Shown here: positions 44,911-53,741 of the stretch, piece after piece
Layout: each line of letters starts with the position of its first letter
Numbering within the stretch: position 1 is the stretch's first letter
DNA from: Streptomyces viridiviolaceus
Lineage (GTDB): Bacteria > Actinomycetota > Actinomycetes > Streptomycetales > Streptomycetaceae
Assembly (NCBI RefSeq): GCF_014650995.1
Contig: NZ_BMWA01000019.1
Coordinates: forward strand, 43,798-107,797
Reading direction: 5' to 3'
DNA length: 64,000 nt
Program-made: the position numbers and the translations under genes
The notes under the pieces: model-generated
Databases searched by the model: none
Seen by the model: only the letters and a program-made list of their open reading frames with translations
What the model was told of the DNA's origin: nothing

Positions 44911-45540
44911 ATGCCGAGCGTGTTCGTACAGGGGCGGCCCGTCGCCTCCTACCCGCCACTCGCGCCGGAGGCGCTGCGCGGTTCGGTCCGGCGTGTCACC
45001 GAGGTCGGCGAAGAGGTGCTGCACAAGCCGTGCCGGGACGTCACCGAGTTCGGTCCCGACCTCGCCGCGCTGATCGACGACATGTTCCGGACGATGTACG
45101 TCGCCGAGGGAGCCGGACTGGCGGCCAATCAGGTCGGTGTCGGCCTGCGCCTTTTCGTCTACGACTGCCCCGACGACGACGGTGTCCGACATGTCGGGCA
45201 CATCGTCAATCCGGTGCTGGAACCGCTCGACCCCGCCGGACGGCGCCTGCTCGACGAGGGCGAGGGATGCCTCTCGGTGCCGGGCGCCGTCATGGACGTA
45301 CCGCGGCCCGACCGCGCCGTCGTGCGGGGTCTCGACAAGGACGGCGGTCCGCTCCTCGTGGCAGGCACCGGCTACTTCGCACGCTGCCTCGCCCACGAGA
45401 CCGACCACGTGAACGGTCACGTCTACCTGGACCGGCTCTCCAAGCGTGACCGGCGGGCGGCGCTGCGGCAGTCGGCGGACCGGCGCGAGGAGGTGTTCGC
45501 CCGCCGGGCCGCCAACGCCGCCGCTCTCAGCGGGGGCTGA
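44911..45540 (+). CDS. def: Peptide deformylase
   Basis: A 209-aa metallo-hydrolase that removes the N-formyl group from nascent proteins. The three motifs are intact: GAGLAANQ at residues 67-74, EGCLSVP with metal ligand C120, and HETDH at 162-166 (ligands H162 and H166, catalytic E163). An N-terminal extension of about 25 residues precedes the domain, and an Arg/Ala-rich tail follows. Streptomyces genomes usually carry several def paralogues, so this need not be the main copy. ATG at 44911 after AAGGAGAGAACGTC. Confidence 0.95.
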   Translation: MPSVFVQGRPVASYPPLAPEALRGSVRRVTEVGEEVLHKPCRDVTEFGPDLAALIDDMFRTMYVAEGAGLAANQVGVGLRLFVYDCPDDDGVRHVGHIVNPVLEPLDPAGRRLLDEGEGCLSVPGAVMDVPRPDRAVVRGLDKDGGPLLVAGTGYFARCLAHETDHVNGHVYLDRLSKRDRRAALRQSADRREEVFARRAANAAALSGG

Positions 45541-46824
45541 TCACGCCTTCGGGGCCACCTTGCTCAGCCCGTTGATGATGCGGTCCATCGCGTCGCCGCC
45601 CGTCGGGTCCGTCAGGTTGGCGAGCATCTTCAAGGTGAACTTCATCAGCAGCGGATGGGTCAGGCCGCGCTGGGCCGCGATCTGCATGACCTTCGGGTTG
45701 CCGATGAGCTTCACGAAGGCGCGGCCCAGCGTGTAGTAGCCGCCGTAGGTGTCCTTCAGGACGCGCGGGTAGCGCTGCAGGGCCGTCTCGCGCTGGGCCG
45801 GCGTCGCCCGCGCGTGGGCCTGCACGATGACGTCGGCGGCGATCTGGCCGGACTCCATGGCGTAGGCGATGCCCTCGCCGTTGAAGGGGTTCACCAGGCC
45901 GCCGGCGTCGCCGACCAGCAGCAGCCCGCGCGTGTAGTGGGGCTGGCGGTTGAAGGCCATCGGCAGCGCGGCACCGCGGATGGGCCCGGTCATGTTGTCG
46001 GGGGTGTAGCCCCAGTCCTCCGGCATGGACGCGCACCAGGCCTTGAGGACCTCGCGCCAGTCCAGTTCCTTGAAGGAGTCGGAGGTGTTCAGCACGCCCA
46101 GGCCGACGTTGCTCGTCCCGTCGCCCATGCCGAAGATCCAGCCGTAGCCCGGCAGGAGGCGGTCCTGCGGGCCCCGGCGGTCCCACAGCTCCAGCCAGGA
46201 CTCCAGGTAGTCGTCGTCGTGGCGCGGGCTGGTGAAGTACGTGCGGACCGCCACACCCATCGGACGGTCCTCGCGGCGGTGCAGGCCCATCGCCAGGGAC
46301 AGGCGCGTGGAGTTGCCGTCCGCGGCGACCACGAGCGGCGCGTGGAACGTCACCTCGCGCTTGTCCTCACCGAGCTTGGCGTGCACGCCGGTGATGCGGC
46401 CGGTGCGGTCGTCCACGACGGGGGCACCGACGTTGCAGCGTTCGTACAGGCGCGCGCCGGCCTTCTGGGCCTGCCGGGCCAGTTGCTCGTCGAAGTCGTC
46501 GCGCTTGCGGACGAGTCCGTAGTCCGGGAAGGAGGCGAGTTCCGGCCAGTCCAGCTGCAGCCGCACGCCGCCGCCGATGATCCTGAGGCCCTTGTTGCGC
46601 AGCCAGCCGGCCTCCTCGGAGACGTCGATGCCCATCGCCACGAGCTGCTTGGTCGCGCGCGGGGTCAGGCCGTCGCCGCAGACCTTCTCCCGGGGGAAGG
46701 CGGTCTTCTCCAGCAGGAGCACATCGAGCCCAGCCTTGGCCAGGTAGTACGCGGTCGTGGAGCCGGCTGGCCCCGCGCCCACGACGATCACATCGGCGGT
46801 GTTGTCGGAGAGGGGCTCGGTCAC
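45541..46824 (-). CDS. Geranylgeranyl reductase family flavoprotein, candidate menaquinone saturase
   Basis: About 427 aa from a GTG at 46824 preceded by GGGGAGA; starts at 46875 or 46896 would add 17-24 residues without good ribosome-binding sites. FAD-binding motif VIVVGAGPAGSTTAYYL lies at residues 12-28, with LLLEKTAFPREKVCGDGLTP, VVAADGNSTRLS and the distal FAD motif LLVGDAGGLVNPFNGEGIA, all characteristic of this family. Members hydrogenate isoprenoid double bonds; relatives of MenJ saturate the menaquinone tail. With complex I, menG and mqnC nearby, menaquinone is the likely substrate, though archaeal-type lipid or chlorophyll-like roles define the family name. Divergent from the GNAT gene. 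Confidence 0.85.
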   Translation of the reverse strand: MTEPLSDNTADVIVVGAGPAGSTTAYYLAKAGLDVLLLEKTAFPREKVCGDGLTPRATKQLVAMGIDVSEEAGWLRNKGLRIIGGGVRLQLDWPELASFPDYGLVRKRDDFDEQLARQAQKAGARLYERCNVGAPVVDDRTGRITGVHAKLGEDKREVTFHAPLVVAADGNSTRLSLAMGLHRREDRPMGVAVRTYFTSPRHDDDYLESWLELWDRRGPQDRLLPGYGWIFGMGDGTSNVGLGVLNTSDSFKELDWREVLKAWCASMPEDWGYTPDNMTGPIRGAALPMAFNRQPHYTRGLLLVGDAGGLVNPFNGEGIAYAMESGQIAADVIVQAHARATPAQRETALQRYPRVLKDTYGGYYTLGRAFVKLIGNPKVMQIAAQRGLTHPLLMKFTLKMLANLTDPTGGDAMDRIINGLSKVAPKA

Positions 46825-46922
46825 GGCGGGATCTCCCCAAGGTTCGAAATCTGCGTGCCGACGGGCACTGGACATGGGCAGTCTATTCAGCGTCACCGAT
46901 CACCCGGCTGAAGGGCTGCCCC

Positions 46923-47447
46923 GTGAACCGAGCTCTCCCCGCTGTACGGCTGCGCGTCCCCACCGACGAGGACGCCGTCGCCTGGCACCGGATCTTCGAC
47001 GATCCGGACGTCATGGAATTCCACGGCGGGAGGTCCGCGGAGCTGTCCGTCTACGAGGAACTCACCGCCCGCCAGCGCCGGCACGACGCCGAGCACGGTT
47101 TCTGCCTGTGGACGGTGCTCGACGAGTCCGGTCAGGCGATCGGCTTCACCGGCGCCCAGCCGTGGCCGCAGGACTGGGGCCCCAAGGGCGAGATCGAGAT
47201 CGGCTGGCGGCTCGGCCGGGCGCACTGGGGCAAGGGGTACGTCACCGCCGCGGCCCGGCAGACGCTGGAGCGGGTGCGCGCGGCCGGCGTGGCCGAGGTG
47301 GTCGCGATGGTCAACGCCCGCAACACCCGGTCCATCGCGGTCACCCGGCGGCTGGGCATGCGCCTCGCCGAGGTCTTCACGACCCCGGTCTCCCAGCAGC
47401 AGGGCCACTGCTACCGGCTGGGCCTGGTGACCCCGACGGTCGAGTGA
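46923..47447 (+). CDS. GNAT N-acetyltransferase, RimJ/RimL-like
   Basis: A 174-aa single-domain acetyltransferase: LRVPTDEDAVAWHRIFDD at the start, IGWRLGRAHWGKGYVTAAA carrying the acetyl-CoA loop, and VNARNTRSIAVTRRLGM near the end, the usual RimJ/RimL layout. It acetylates amino groups of a small molecule or protein N-terminus; substrate unknown. GTG at 46923 with AAGGG upstream. Confidence 0.85.
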   Translation: MNRALPAVRLRVPTDEDAVAWHRIFDDPDVMEFHGGRSAELSVYEELTARQRRHDAEHGFCLWTVLDESGQAIGFTGAQPWPQDWGPKGEIEIGWRLGRAHWGKGYVTAAARQTLERVRAAGVAEVVAMVNARNTRSIAVTRRLGMRLAEVFTTPVSQQQGHCYRLGLVTPTVE

Positions 47448-47469
47448 CCCGACACCGAAGAGTGACACA

Positions 47470-47488
47470 CCGTAATCCTCTGTTACGG
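47470..47488. promoter_or_regulatory. Inverted repeat upstream of the PASTA gene
   Basis: CCGTAA (47470-47475) and TTACGG (47483-47488) form a perfect 6-bp inverted repeat with 7-nt spacing, about 70 nt before the PASTA start. Could be an operator or a short terminator of the GNAT gene. Confidence 0.35.
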
Positions 47489-47557
47489 AACGCCACTTGA
47501 TGCTTCCGGCCGGTGCGCGGCGGGGCTACTCTGCCCGTACCGCTGGGGGTGACGACT

Positions 47558-47902
47558 GTGCGCAGAACACCCAAGACACCCGAAGTGCGCGTACCCCGCC
47601 TGATCGGACTGATGGCGACGGACGCGCGCGAAGCCGCCGAGGCGTACGGCGTCCTGCTCGCCGCGCCGGACCGGCCCGACTTCGCCCGCACCGTCGTCGA
47701 CCACGTCGTACGGCAGTACCCGCTGCCCGGCGTCGAGGTGCCGCGGGGCGCCGTGGTCACCGTGTGGTTCGACTTCGGAGAGGGCGAGGGCGGCGGAGGC
47801 GCCGGGGTCCGCGAGCCACGGGTGCCGGAACCGCCCGGGGGCGGGCTGCGCCGGGAGCTGGACGAGCCGGCGGCCCCGTACCCGGTCCTCAGCTACCGCT
47901 AG
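47558..47902 (+). CDS. Small PASTA-domain protein
   Basis: A 114-aa protein with one PASTA-like domain (VPRLIGLMATDAREAAEAYG, then VVRQYPLPGVEVPRGAVVTVWF), followed by a Gly/Glu/Pro-rich tail. PASTA domains of Ser/Thr kinases bind muropeptides, but this one has no kinase, signal peptide or membrane helix, so it is probably cytoplasmic and its ligand is unknown. GTG at 47558 has GGGGGTGA 8 nt upstream; a GTG three codons earlier is possible. Its TAG stop shares CTAG with the opposing menG stop. Confidence 0.75.
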   Translation: MRRTPKTPEVRVPRLIGLMATDAREAAEAYGVLLAAPDRPDFARTVVDHVVRQYPLPGVEVPRGAVVTVWFDFGEGEGGGGAGVREPRVPEPPGGGLRRELDEPAAPYPVLSYR

Positions 47903-48594
47903 CGGTCCTTGAACCCGCGGTGCAGCGCCACCACGCCGCCCGTGAGGTTGCGCCACGCCACCTTCGACCAGCCGGCCTTCTGCAGCCGCCCGGCCAGGGC
48001 GGGCTGGTCGGGCCAGGCGCGGATGGACTCGGCGAGGTAGACGTACGCGTCCGGGTTGGACGACACCGCGCGGGCCACCGGCGGCAGCGCGCGCATCAGG
48101 TACTCGGTGTAGACGGTGCGGAAGGGCGCCCAGGTCGGGTGCGAGAACTCGCAGATCACGACCCGGCCGCCGGGCTTCGTCACCCGGTACATCTCCCGCA
48201 GCGCCGCGTCGGTGTCCTGCACGTTGCGCAGCCCGAAGGAGATGGTGACCGCGTCGAAGACGTCGTCCCTGAACGGCAGCCGCGTCGCGTCGCCCGCGGT
48301 GAACGGCAGCCAGGAGTGCCGCTGCTTGCCCACCTGGAGCATGCCGAGGGAGAAGTCGCAGGGCACGACGTACGCACCGGTGCGGGCGAAGGGCAGCGAG
48401 GACGTGGCCGTGCCGGCGGCCAGGTCGAGGACCTTCTGCGCCGGGCGGGCGTCGACGGCTCTGGCCACCTCCTTGCGCCACACCCGGTCCTGGCCGAGCG
48501 ACAGCACGTCGTTCGTGAGGTCGTACCGTTCCGCGACGTGGTCGAACATCGAGGCGACTTCGTGCGGCTGCTTGTTCAGGGAAGCGCGGGTCAC
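47899..48594 (-). CDS. menG: Demethylmenaquinone methyltransferase
   Basis: A 231-aa SAM-dependent class I methyltransferase of the UbiE/MenG family. Diagnostic features are FDHVAERYDLTNDVLSLGQDRVWR, the SAM-binding VLDLAAGTATSS, ISFGLRNVQD and PGGRVVICEFSHP. It methylates demethylmenaquinone in the last step of menaquinone synthesis at the membrane. It lies 23 nt after the acyltransferase gene on the same strand, so it may share its transcript, although function suggests its own promoter. GTG at 48594. Confidence 0.95.
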   Translation of the reverse strand: MTRASLNKQPHEVASMFDHVAERYDLTNDVLSLGQDRVWRKEVARAVDARPAQKVLDLAAGTATSSLPFARTGAYVVPCDFSLGMLQVGKQRHSWLPFTAGDATRLPFRDDVFDAVTISFGLRNVQDTDAALREMYRVTKPGGRVVICEFSHPTWAPFRTVYTEYLMRALPPVARAVSSNPDAYVYLAESIRAWPDQPALAGRLQKAGWSKVAWRNLTGGVVALHRGFKDR

Positions 48595-48617
48595 GGCCCC
48601 ATTGTTGCAGTACGGGT

Positions 48618-49709
48618 TCACGGCAGCAGGCGCGGCCTCTTCCGCGCGGCGACGTCCTCCACCCATCCGGCCAGCACCACGAACACGGCGATCAGGACCC
48701 AGCCGACGCCGAGCAGGAACCACTGGCTCGCCAGCGGCAGGTACGCCTCGAACGCGGGCACCTGCCAGCACAGGTCGATCAGCGGCACGGCCAGGACCAG
48801 CGCGATCTCGTGCCACAGGTAGATCGTCACCGCCCGCGCGTTGAAGACGGTCACGAGCCGGTGCAGCCACCGCATCCGGGACAGCCCGGCGAAGTCGGTG
48901 CCGAGCCGGGCCTTGGCGTACATCAGCAGCGTCACGAACCCGGCCGACCAGAAGGCCTGCGCGAGGGGGTTCTCGTCGAGGTCGTAGGTGCCGTACTCGG
49001 CCCGGTGCGCGAAGGCGTACCAGGCGCCGAAGGCGAGGGCGGCCGACGACAGCGGGACGACCGCGGCCGGCTTCAGACGGCGCAGCACACCGTCGCGGTG
49101 GGCGAAGCCGAGGATCCAGCAGAAGAGGTAGGTCGCCAGGTCCAGCAGTGCGGTGCCGAGACGGTCGTCCGGTGGTTGCCGGACGAACTGGAAGACGACG
49201 ATCGGGGTGAGGGACAGGAGCAGCACCGGGACGGGGGCGAGGCGGAACAGGCGCAGCAGCAGCGGGGAGAGGAGGACGAACCACAGGTACGTCCGCAGGT
49301 ACCAGAGGATCTCCCAGGCCTGCTCGCCCCAGGCGCTGCCCGGCGGGTCGCCGAGGGGGACGACCCAGTAGACGATCCGCCACCCCGGCATCCAGCCGTG
49401 CACCAGCATCGCGACGACCACGAAGAGGCCCCAGAACCAGAACGGCGGCAGCAGCCGGCGCAGCCGGCTCCTCACCACCTTCAGCGCGGGGCGTGCCAGG
49501 GACTTCGCCATCAGGGTGCCGGCCAGGGCGAACATGATCCCCATGGAGGGGAAGACCAGGCCGGCCCACGGCCAGCCGAGGGCGTGGTACGCGACGACCC
49601 GGACGAGGGCGAGGGCGCGGAGGGTGTCGAAGTACCGGTCCCGCCCCGGGGCCTGGCCCGGCGCGGTGGCGGTGTCCGGCGCCGGGCCCCCCTTGCGGTG
49701 CGTGCCCAT
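48618..49709 (-). CDS. Acyltransferase-3 family membrane protein
   Basis: A 363-aa protein with ten or so helices. RYFDTLRALALVRVVAYHALGW gives the family's conserved His (and Arg) in helix 1, and PSMGIMFALAGTLMA, LRRLLPPFWFWGLF and AVTIYLWHEIAL follow as expected. These proteins O-acetylate or otherwise acylate cell-surface sugars. The ATG at 49709 shares TGATG with the stop of the deacetylase-GT2 gene, so the two are co-translated and probably modify the same glycan. Confidence 0.87.
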   Translation of the reverse strand: MGTHRKGGPAPDTATAPGQAPGRDRYFDTLRALALVRVVAYHALGWPWAGLVFPSMGIMFALAGTLMAKSLARPALKVVRSRLRRLLPPFWFWGLFVVVAMLVHGWMPGWRIVYWVVPLGDPPGSAWGEQAWEILWYLRTYLWFVLLSPLLLRLFRLAPVPVLLLSLTPIVVFQFVRQPPDDRLGTALLDLATYLFCWILGFAHRDGVLRRLKPAAVVPLSSAALAFGAWYAFAHRAEYGTYDLDENPLAQAFWSAGFVTLLMYAKARLGTDFAGLSRMRWLHRLVTVFNARAVTIYLWHEIALVLAVPLIDLCWQVPAFEAYLPLASQWFLLGVGWVLIAVFVVLAGWVEDVAARKRPRLLP

Positions 49710-51958
49710 CACCCGGTCCCCGCCGGCGTCCCCACCTCGCCGGTCCGCTTCAGCTTCTGCCAGCGCAGCCGGCCGCCGGTGAGGGCGGTGATGCAGGAGT
49801 GGATCAGGACGAGGTACATCATCTGGCGGTACGCGAGCTGCTGCAGCGGCATCATCAGCAGGTACCGGTACTTCTCCCGGTCCAGGCGGAAGGCGTAGGC
49901 CGCGCACAGCAGCTGGACGCCCAGCACCGCCAGCCACGCCAGCAGCGCCGCCGTGAAGTCGACGAAGACCATGGAGTAGACGGTGAACACGTCGATGAGC
50001 GGGGCGAAGACGGGCGTGACGATCTGGAAGACGACCACCAGCGGCATGCCGACGCGCCCGAAGCGGCCCGAGGGGCCCTTGTCCGTCAGGGACCCGCGGT
50101 GCTTCCACAGCGCCTGCATGGTGCCGTACGACCAGCGGTAGCGCTGGGACCAGAGCTGCTTGAGGGAACCCGGTGCCTCGGTCCAGGCCCGGGCGTGCTC
50201 CTGGTAGACGACCCGCCAGCCCGCGCGGTGCAGGGCGATGGTGATGTCGGTGTCCTCGGCGAGGGTGTCCTCGCTCATGCCTCCGACCTGGAGGACCGCC
50301 TCTCGGCGGAAGGCGCCGATCGCGCCGGGAATGGTCGGCATGCACCGCAGCAGGTCGTACATGCGCCGGTCGAGGTTGAAGCCCATCACGTACTCGATGT
50401 GCTGCCAGGCGCCGATGATCGTGTTGCGGTTGCCCACCTTGGCGTTGCCCGCCACCGCGCCGACCTCCGGGTCGGCGAAGGGCTGCACCAGCTGCCGCAC
50501 GGTGTCCGGCTCGAAGACGGTGTCGCCGTCCATCATCACGACGATGTCGTGACTGGCGTGCCGCACCCCGTTGTTCAGCGCCGCCGGCTTGCCCGCGTTC
50601 TCCTGGTGGACGACCCGGACGTTGGACATGCCGAGCGAGGCGGCCGCCTCGCGGGCGATCTCCGAGGTGCCGTCCGTGGAACCGTCGTCCACGACGATGA
50701 TCTCGATCGGGTGGGTGCTCCGGGCCAGTGAGCCGAGGGTGTTGGCGATGCACTCCTTCTCGTTGTACGCCGGGACGATCACGCTCACCGGCCGGGTGAC
50801 CGGCTGTCCCCAGCTGAACCGGCGTCTGTTGCGCTGTCTGTGGTGGCGGCGGGCGAGCAGCAGCATCATCCCGAAGCGGCCCAGGACGGCCACGCCCACG
50901 ACCGTGAGCCCGACCGACAGCGCCGGCACGGCCCACTCGGCGACGGCGACCGCCGCGATGAGGGCCTTGCCCTCGTAGAGGGTCGCCCCGGTGGCCTCGT
51001 GGTGGGCGGCCTGGAGAGCGTCGCCCGAACCGGCCCTTCCGGCGGAGCCCGGCCCGGCCGCGGGCTGCTGTTGTTGCTGCTGTTCGGCCATGACGCCGCT
51101 GACGGTGGTGAAGGTGTACCCCTTCGCCTTCATCTTCTCGATGTACTTCGGCAGCGCCTCGATGGTCTGCGACCGTTCGCCGCCGGCGTCGTGGAAGAGG
51201 ACGGAGGCGCCCTCGTCGTCCTCCGGGGTGGCCCACTTGACGATGTTCGACACGCCGGGCCGCTTCCAGTCGTCGCTGTCGGTGTCGATGAAGACGCTGG
51301 TGTAGCCGTCCTGGCCGAGCTTCTCGTAGACGGGCCAGCTGTAGTTGTCGATGGCGTCCGTCTCCGAGGAGTACGGCGCCCGGAACAGCGTGGTGGTGAT
51401 GCCGGCCGCGCCCGCGAGCGCGAGCTGCGTCTGCTCGATCTCGCGGGTGACACGGGCGTCGCTCTGGTACGACAGGTCGACGTGGGTGAAGGTGTGGATG
51501 CCGACCTCGTTGCCCTGGTCCACCAGGTCCTTCACGATGTCCGGGTAGCGCGAGACCATCGAGCCGACCACGAAGAACGTGCCCGGGACGTCGTACTCCT
51601 CGAGGATGTCGAGGACCTTCGGTGTCCAGGTGGGGTTCGGGCCGTCGTCGAAGGTGAGCGCGATCGTCTTGTCCGGCACGGAGACCGTGGTGGCCTGGCC
51701 GCCCCGGAAGGTGAGGATCGGTCCTCCGTCCAGCACCTCGTCCGGTACGTCGCTCGCGCTGGCGCCCGTGCGTACGCGCTGGTCACCGCCGACCTCGGCG
51801 CGGAGGTAGCCGTCCAGCAGCATCACGCAGGTGAGCGCCAGCAGGAGGAGCAGGGCGAGGATGACGCGCGGCTTCTGCAGCGCGGCGGCCTTTCCGGCGG
51901 CGCGTTCCATCCGGGTGGGCGCGCGTCGGCGGCCGCGTGAGGGTGTCGTCGTGGTCAT
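49709..51958 (-). CDS. Bifunctional polysaccharide deacetylase - family 2 glycosyltransferase
   Basis: A 749-aa membrane enzyme. Helix near residues 30-50; outer NodB/CE4 deacetylase at about 85-285 with ALTFDDGPNP, GIHTFTHVDLS and LFRAPYSSE; a helix near 345-370; cytoplasmic GT2 domain from about 395 with VIVPAYNEKECI, VVDDGSTDG, MMDGDTV, EDTDITI and the QxxRW motif as SQRYRWSYG; then three or four C-terminal helices. The GT2 part resembles processive synthases (hyaluronan, cellulose, poly-N-acetylglucosamine). The fused layout is like that of Streptomyces MatB-type proteins involved in pellet-forming surface glycan, so a de-N-acetylated exopolymer is likely. Stop overlaps the acyltransferase start. 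Confidence 0.9.
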   Translation of the reverse strand: MTTTTPSRGRRRAPTRMERAAGKAAALQKPRVILALLLLLALTCVMLLDGYLRAEVGGDQRVRTGASASDVPDEVLDGGPILTFRGGQATTVSVPDKTIALTFDDGPNPTWTPKVLDILEEYDVPGTFFVVGSMVSRYPDIVKDLVDQGNEVGIHTFTHVDLSYQSDARVTREIEQTQLALAGAAGITTTLFRAPYSSETDAIDNYSWPVYEKLGQDGYTSVFIDTDSDDWKRPGVSNIVKWATPEDDEGASVLFHDAGGERSQTIEALPKYIEKMKAKGYTFTTVSGVMAEQQQQQQPAAGPGSAGRAGSGDALQAAHHEATGATLYEGKALIAAVAVAEWAVPALSVGLTVVGVAVLGRFGMMLLLARRHHRQRNRRRFSWGQPVTRPVSVIVPAYNEKECIANTLGSLARSTHPIEIIVVDDGSTDGTSEIAREAAASLGMSNVRVVHQENAGKPAALNNGVRHASHDIVVMMDGDTVFEPDTVRQLVQPFADPEVGAVAGNAKVGNRNTIIGAWQHIEYVMGFNLDRRMYDLLRCMPTIPGAIGAFRREAVLQVGGMSEDTLAEDTDITIALHRAGWRVVYQEHARAWTEAPGSLKQLWSQRYRWSYGTMQALWKHRGSLTDKGPSGRFGRVGMPLVVVFQIVTPVFAPLIDVFTVYSMVFVDFTAALLAWLAVLGVQLLCAAYAFRLDREKYRYLLMMPLQQLAYRQMMYLVLIHSCITALTGGRLRWQKLKRTGEVGTPAGTG

Positions 51959-51975
51959 GGAAGAGGGCGCTCCGG

Positions 51976-52392
51976 TCAGTCGGCGGAGGCGGCGGAGGCC
52001 GTGGTGGAGGCGGAAGCGGTTGCCGTCGGTGCGCCGCTGGGCGCGGTGCCGAGGGAGGGAGCGCCGGTGGGCGCGCCCGTCGGGGCGGTGCCGTCCGGCA
52101 GGGTGCCGCCCTGCGGCCGCATGCCTCCGCCGGGGGCCGAGCCGTCGGGGCCGCCGGCGAACGGCAACAGCGAGGACGGGTTGATCGAGGTGCCGATGCC
52201 CATGAAGGCCATGCCGAGGACGAACGCGTAACCGACGCAGAGAGTCCCCAGAAGGAGGCCGACCCGGCGCAACAGCTTCGAGCGGCGTCCGGAGTTGTCG
52301 ACGAACACGGGTCCTTCGACGGACCCACTGCCGGGTTTACGGCGGCGACCGCGCGCGGCGGCGCGGCTTTCGATGACAGGCTCGGAATGCAT
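51976..52392 (-). CDS. Single-pass membrane protein with disordered outer tail
   Basis: A 138-aa protein of unknown function. Residues 1-37 are basic and cytoplasmic, one helix lies at about 40-62 (LLLGTLCVGYAFVLGMAFMG), and the rest is Gly/Pro/Ala/Thr/Ser-rich, presumably in the wall. It is the first gene of the minus-strand glycan operon, 17 nt before the deacetylase-GT2 gene. ATG at 52392 directly follows GGGGA with no spacing, so it may be translated from a leaderless or unusual transcript. Confidence 0.7.
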   Translation of the reverse strand: MHSEPVIESRAAARGRRRKPGSGSVEGPVFVDNSGRRSKLLRRVGLLLGTLCVGYAFVLGMAFMGIGTSINPSSLLPFAGGPDGSAPGGGMRPQGGTLPDGTAPTGAPTGAPSLGTAPSGAPTATASASTTASAASAD

Positions 52393-52709
52393 TCCCCGAA
52401 CATTAGAGAGCTTTTGTGTGCCGCAAACTCTGACTTCCTTGTGAGGCGCCCATGAGAAACCGCGCAACCTGTCTTTTCCCTGAGAGATACCTGGAAAGAC
52501 CAAACGGCCCGCCCCGGGTCGGCCGAGACCAGGCGGGGTCAAATGCCCCACTCCTCCGCCCTTTCCGCCCCTTTTGTCCCGCTATGGCCATACACAGCCT
52601 GTGCACCGGCCGCCCCGCCGAACCCCAGCCCCGTATGAGACATTTCCATTCCGGAAACGCACTTTGTTTCCGTCCTGGGACAGAAATCACGAGAGCGGGT
52701 GCTTACGCA
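52393..52709. other. Divergent promoter region of the glycan operon and GH18-like gene
   Basis: 317 nt without a gene. It holds a perfect inverted repeat CGGAAAC (52652-52658) with GTTTCCG (52666-52672), 38 nt before the GH18-like start, and an overlapping TTTCC/GGAAA pair (52643-52657). Either could be an operator. Confidence 0.55.
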
Positions 52710-53741
52710 ATGAGGAGTTTCCTGAAGCCGCTGGCCGGGCTCACCTGCCTGTTCGCCCTGGCCGCGGTGGGGTGCTCCGCGGGCTCGGGCGCCACCTCGG
52801 ACGCGGGAGCCGCGGCGCCGCCGCAGCCGTCCCCTTCGCAGTCCCCTTCCTCCACCGCCTCGTCGGCCACCTCCTACGCCCCCTATGTCAGCGCCACCAC
52901 GGCGTCCGACAACGACTCGGCGGGCTCCCCGACGACGTACAACCTGGCGTTCGTGCTGTCCTCCGGCAGCGGCTGCACGCCGAAGTGGAACGGCACCCAC
53001 GCGATCGGCGACTCGGCCGTGAAGGCCCGTATCGCGCAACTGGAGGAGGACGGCGCCACGGTCCGTGTCTCCTTCGGCGGGGCCTCCGGCAAGGAGCTCG
53101 CGGCGGCCTGCGACAGCGCGTCGGAGCTGGCGGAGGCGTACGGAGAGGCGCTGGACGCGGCCGGCTCCACCCAGGCCGACTTCGACATCGAGGGCGACGA
53201 GCTGACCGACTCCGACTCGGTCGACCTGCGCTCCGAAGCGCTCGCGCTGCTCCAGGAGGAGCGCGACGGCCTGGAGGTCTCCTTCACCCTCCCGGTCATG
53301 CCCTCCGGGCTCGACGACGACGGCCTGGCCCTGCTGGAGTCCGCCAACAACCACGGCGTGGCGGTCTCCGCGGTCAACCTCATGACCATGAACTACGGCG
53401 AGTCCTACACCGACGACATGGGCGACTACGCCCTCACCTCGGCCGCCGCCGCGCACACCCAGCTGAAGTCGGTCTTCGGTCTGTCCGACGCTGCGGCCTG
53501 GCGCGGCATGGCCCTTACTTCGATGGTCGGCGTCAACGACGTGGACGGCGAGACGTTCACCCTCTCGGACGCGGCACAGGTCCGCTCCTTCGCCGAGGAG
53601 AAGGAGATCGCCTGGGTGTCGATGTGGTCGACGTTCCGGGACCGGCAGTGCGGCGACGACTCCTCTTCGGACGACGCGCTGACCGACTGCAGCGGGGTGG
53701 ACCAGGAGGACGGCGCCTTCGCAGAGGCGTTCACGGGGTGA
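52710..53741 (+). CDS. GH18 chitinase-like lipoprotein
   Basis: A 343-aa lipoprotein with lipobox AAVGC near residue 21 and a Pro/Ser/Thr-rich linker to about 60. The rest is a GH18-type barrel: YNLAFVLSSGSGCTPKW, VRVSFGGASGKELAAAC, the catalytic strand QADFDIEGDEL (Glu of the DxxDxDxE motif in reduced form), LPVMPSGLDDDGL, NLMTMNYG and EIAWVSMWSTFRD. Such Streptomyces proteins (chitinase-C-like) hydrolyse or bind GlcNAc polymers. Its position opposite a deacetylase-GT2 operon suggests it trims that polymer or recovers wall material. ATG at 52710. Confidence 0.83.
   Translation: MRSFLKPLAGLTCLFALAAVGCSAGSGATSDAGAAAPPQPSPSQSPSSTASSATSYAPYVSATTASDNDSAGSPTTYNLAFVLSSGSGCTPKWNGTHAIGDSAVKARIAQLEEDGATVRVSFGGASGKELAAACDSASELAEAYGEALDAAGSTQADFDIEGDELTDSDSVDLRSEALALLQEERDGLEVSFTLPVMPSGLDDDGLALLESANNHGVAVSAVNLMTMNYGESYTDDMGDYALTSAAAAHTQLKSVFGLSDAAAWRGMALTSMVGVNDVDGETFTLSDAAQVRSFAEEKEIAWVSMWSTFRDRQCGDDSSSDDALTDCSGVDQEDGAFAEAFTG

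Noticed and set aside
46825..46896. Longer N-terminus for the geranylgeranyl-reductase-family protein
   Set aside because: Starts at 46896 or 46875 lack good ribosome-binding sites, while the GTG at 46824 follows GGGGAGA and leaves the FAD motif at the usual distance.
52487..52505. DasR (dre) site before the GH18-like gene, from TGG-AAA-GACCA
   Set aside because: It lacks one base of spacing and the central TCTAGA core of the known site.
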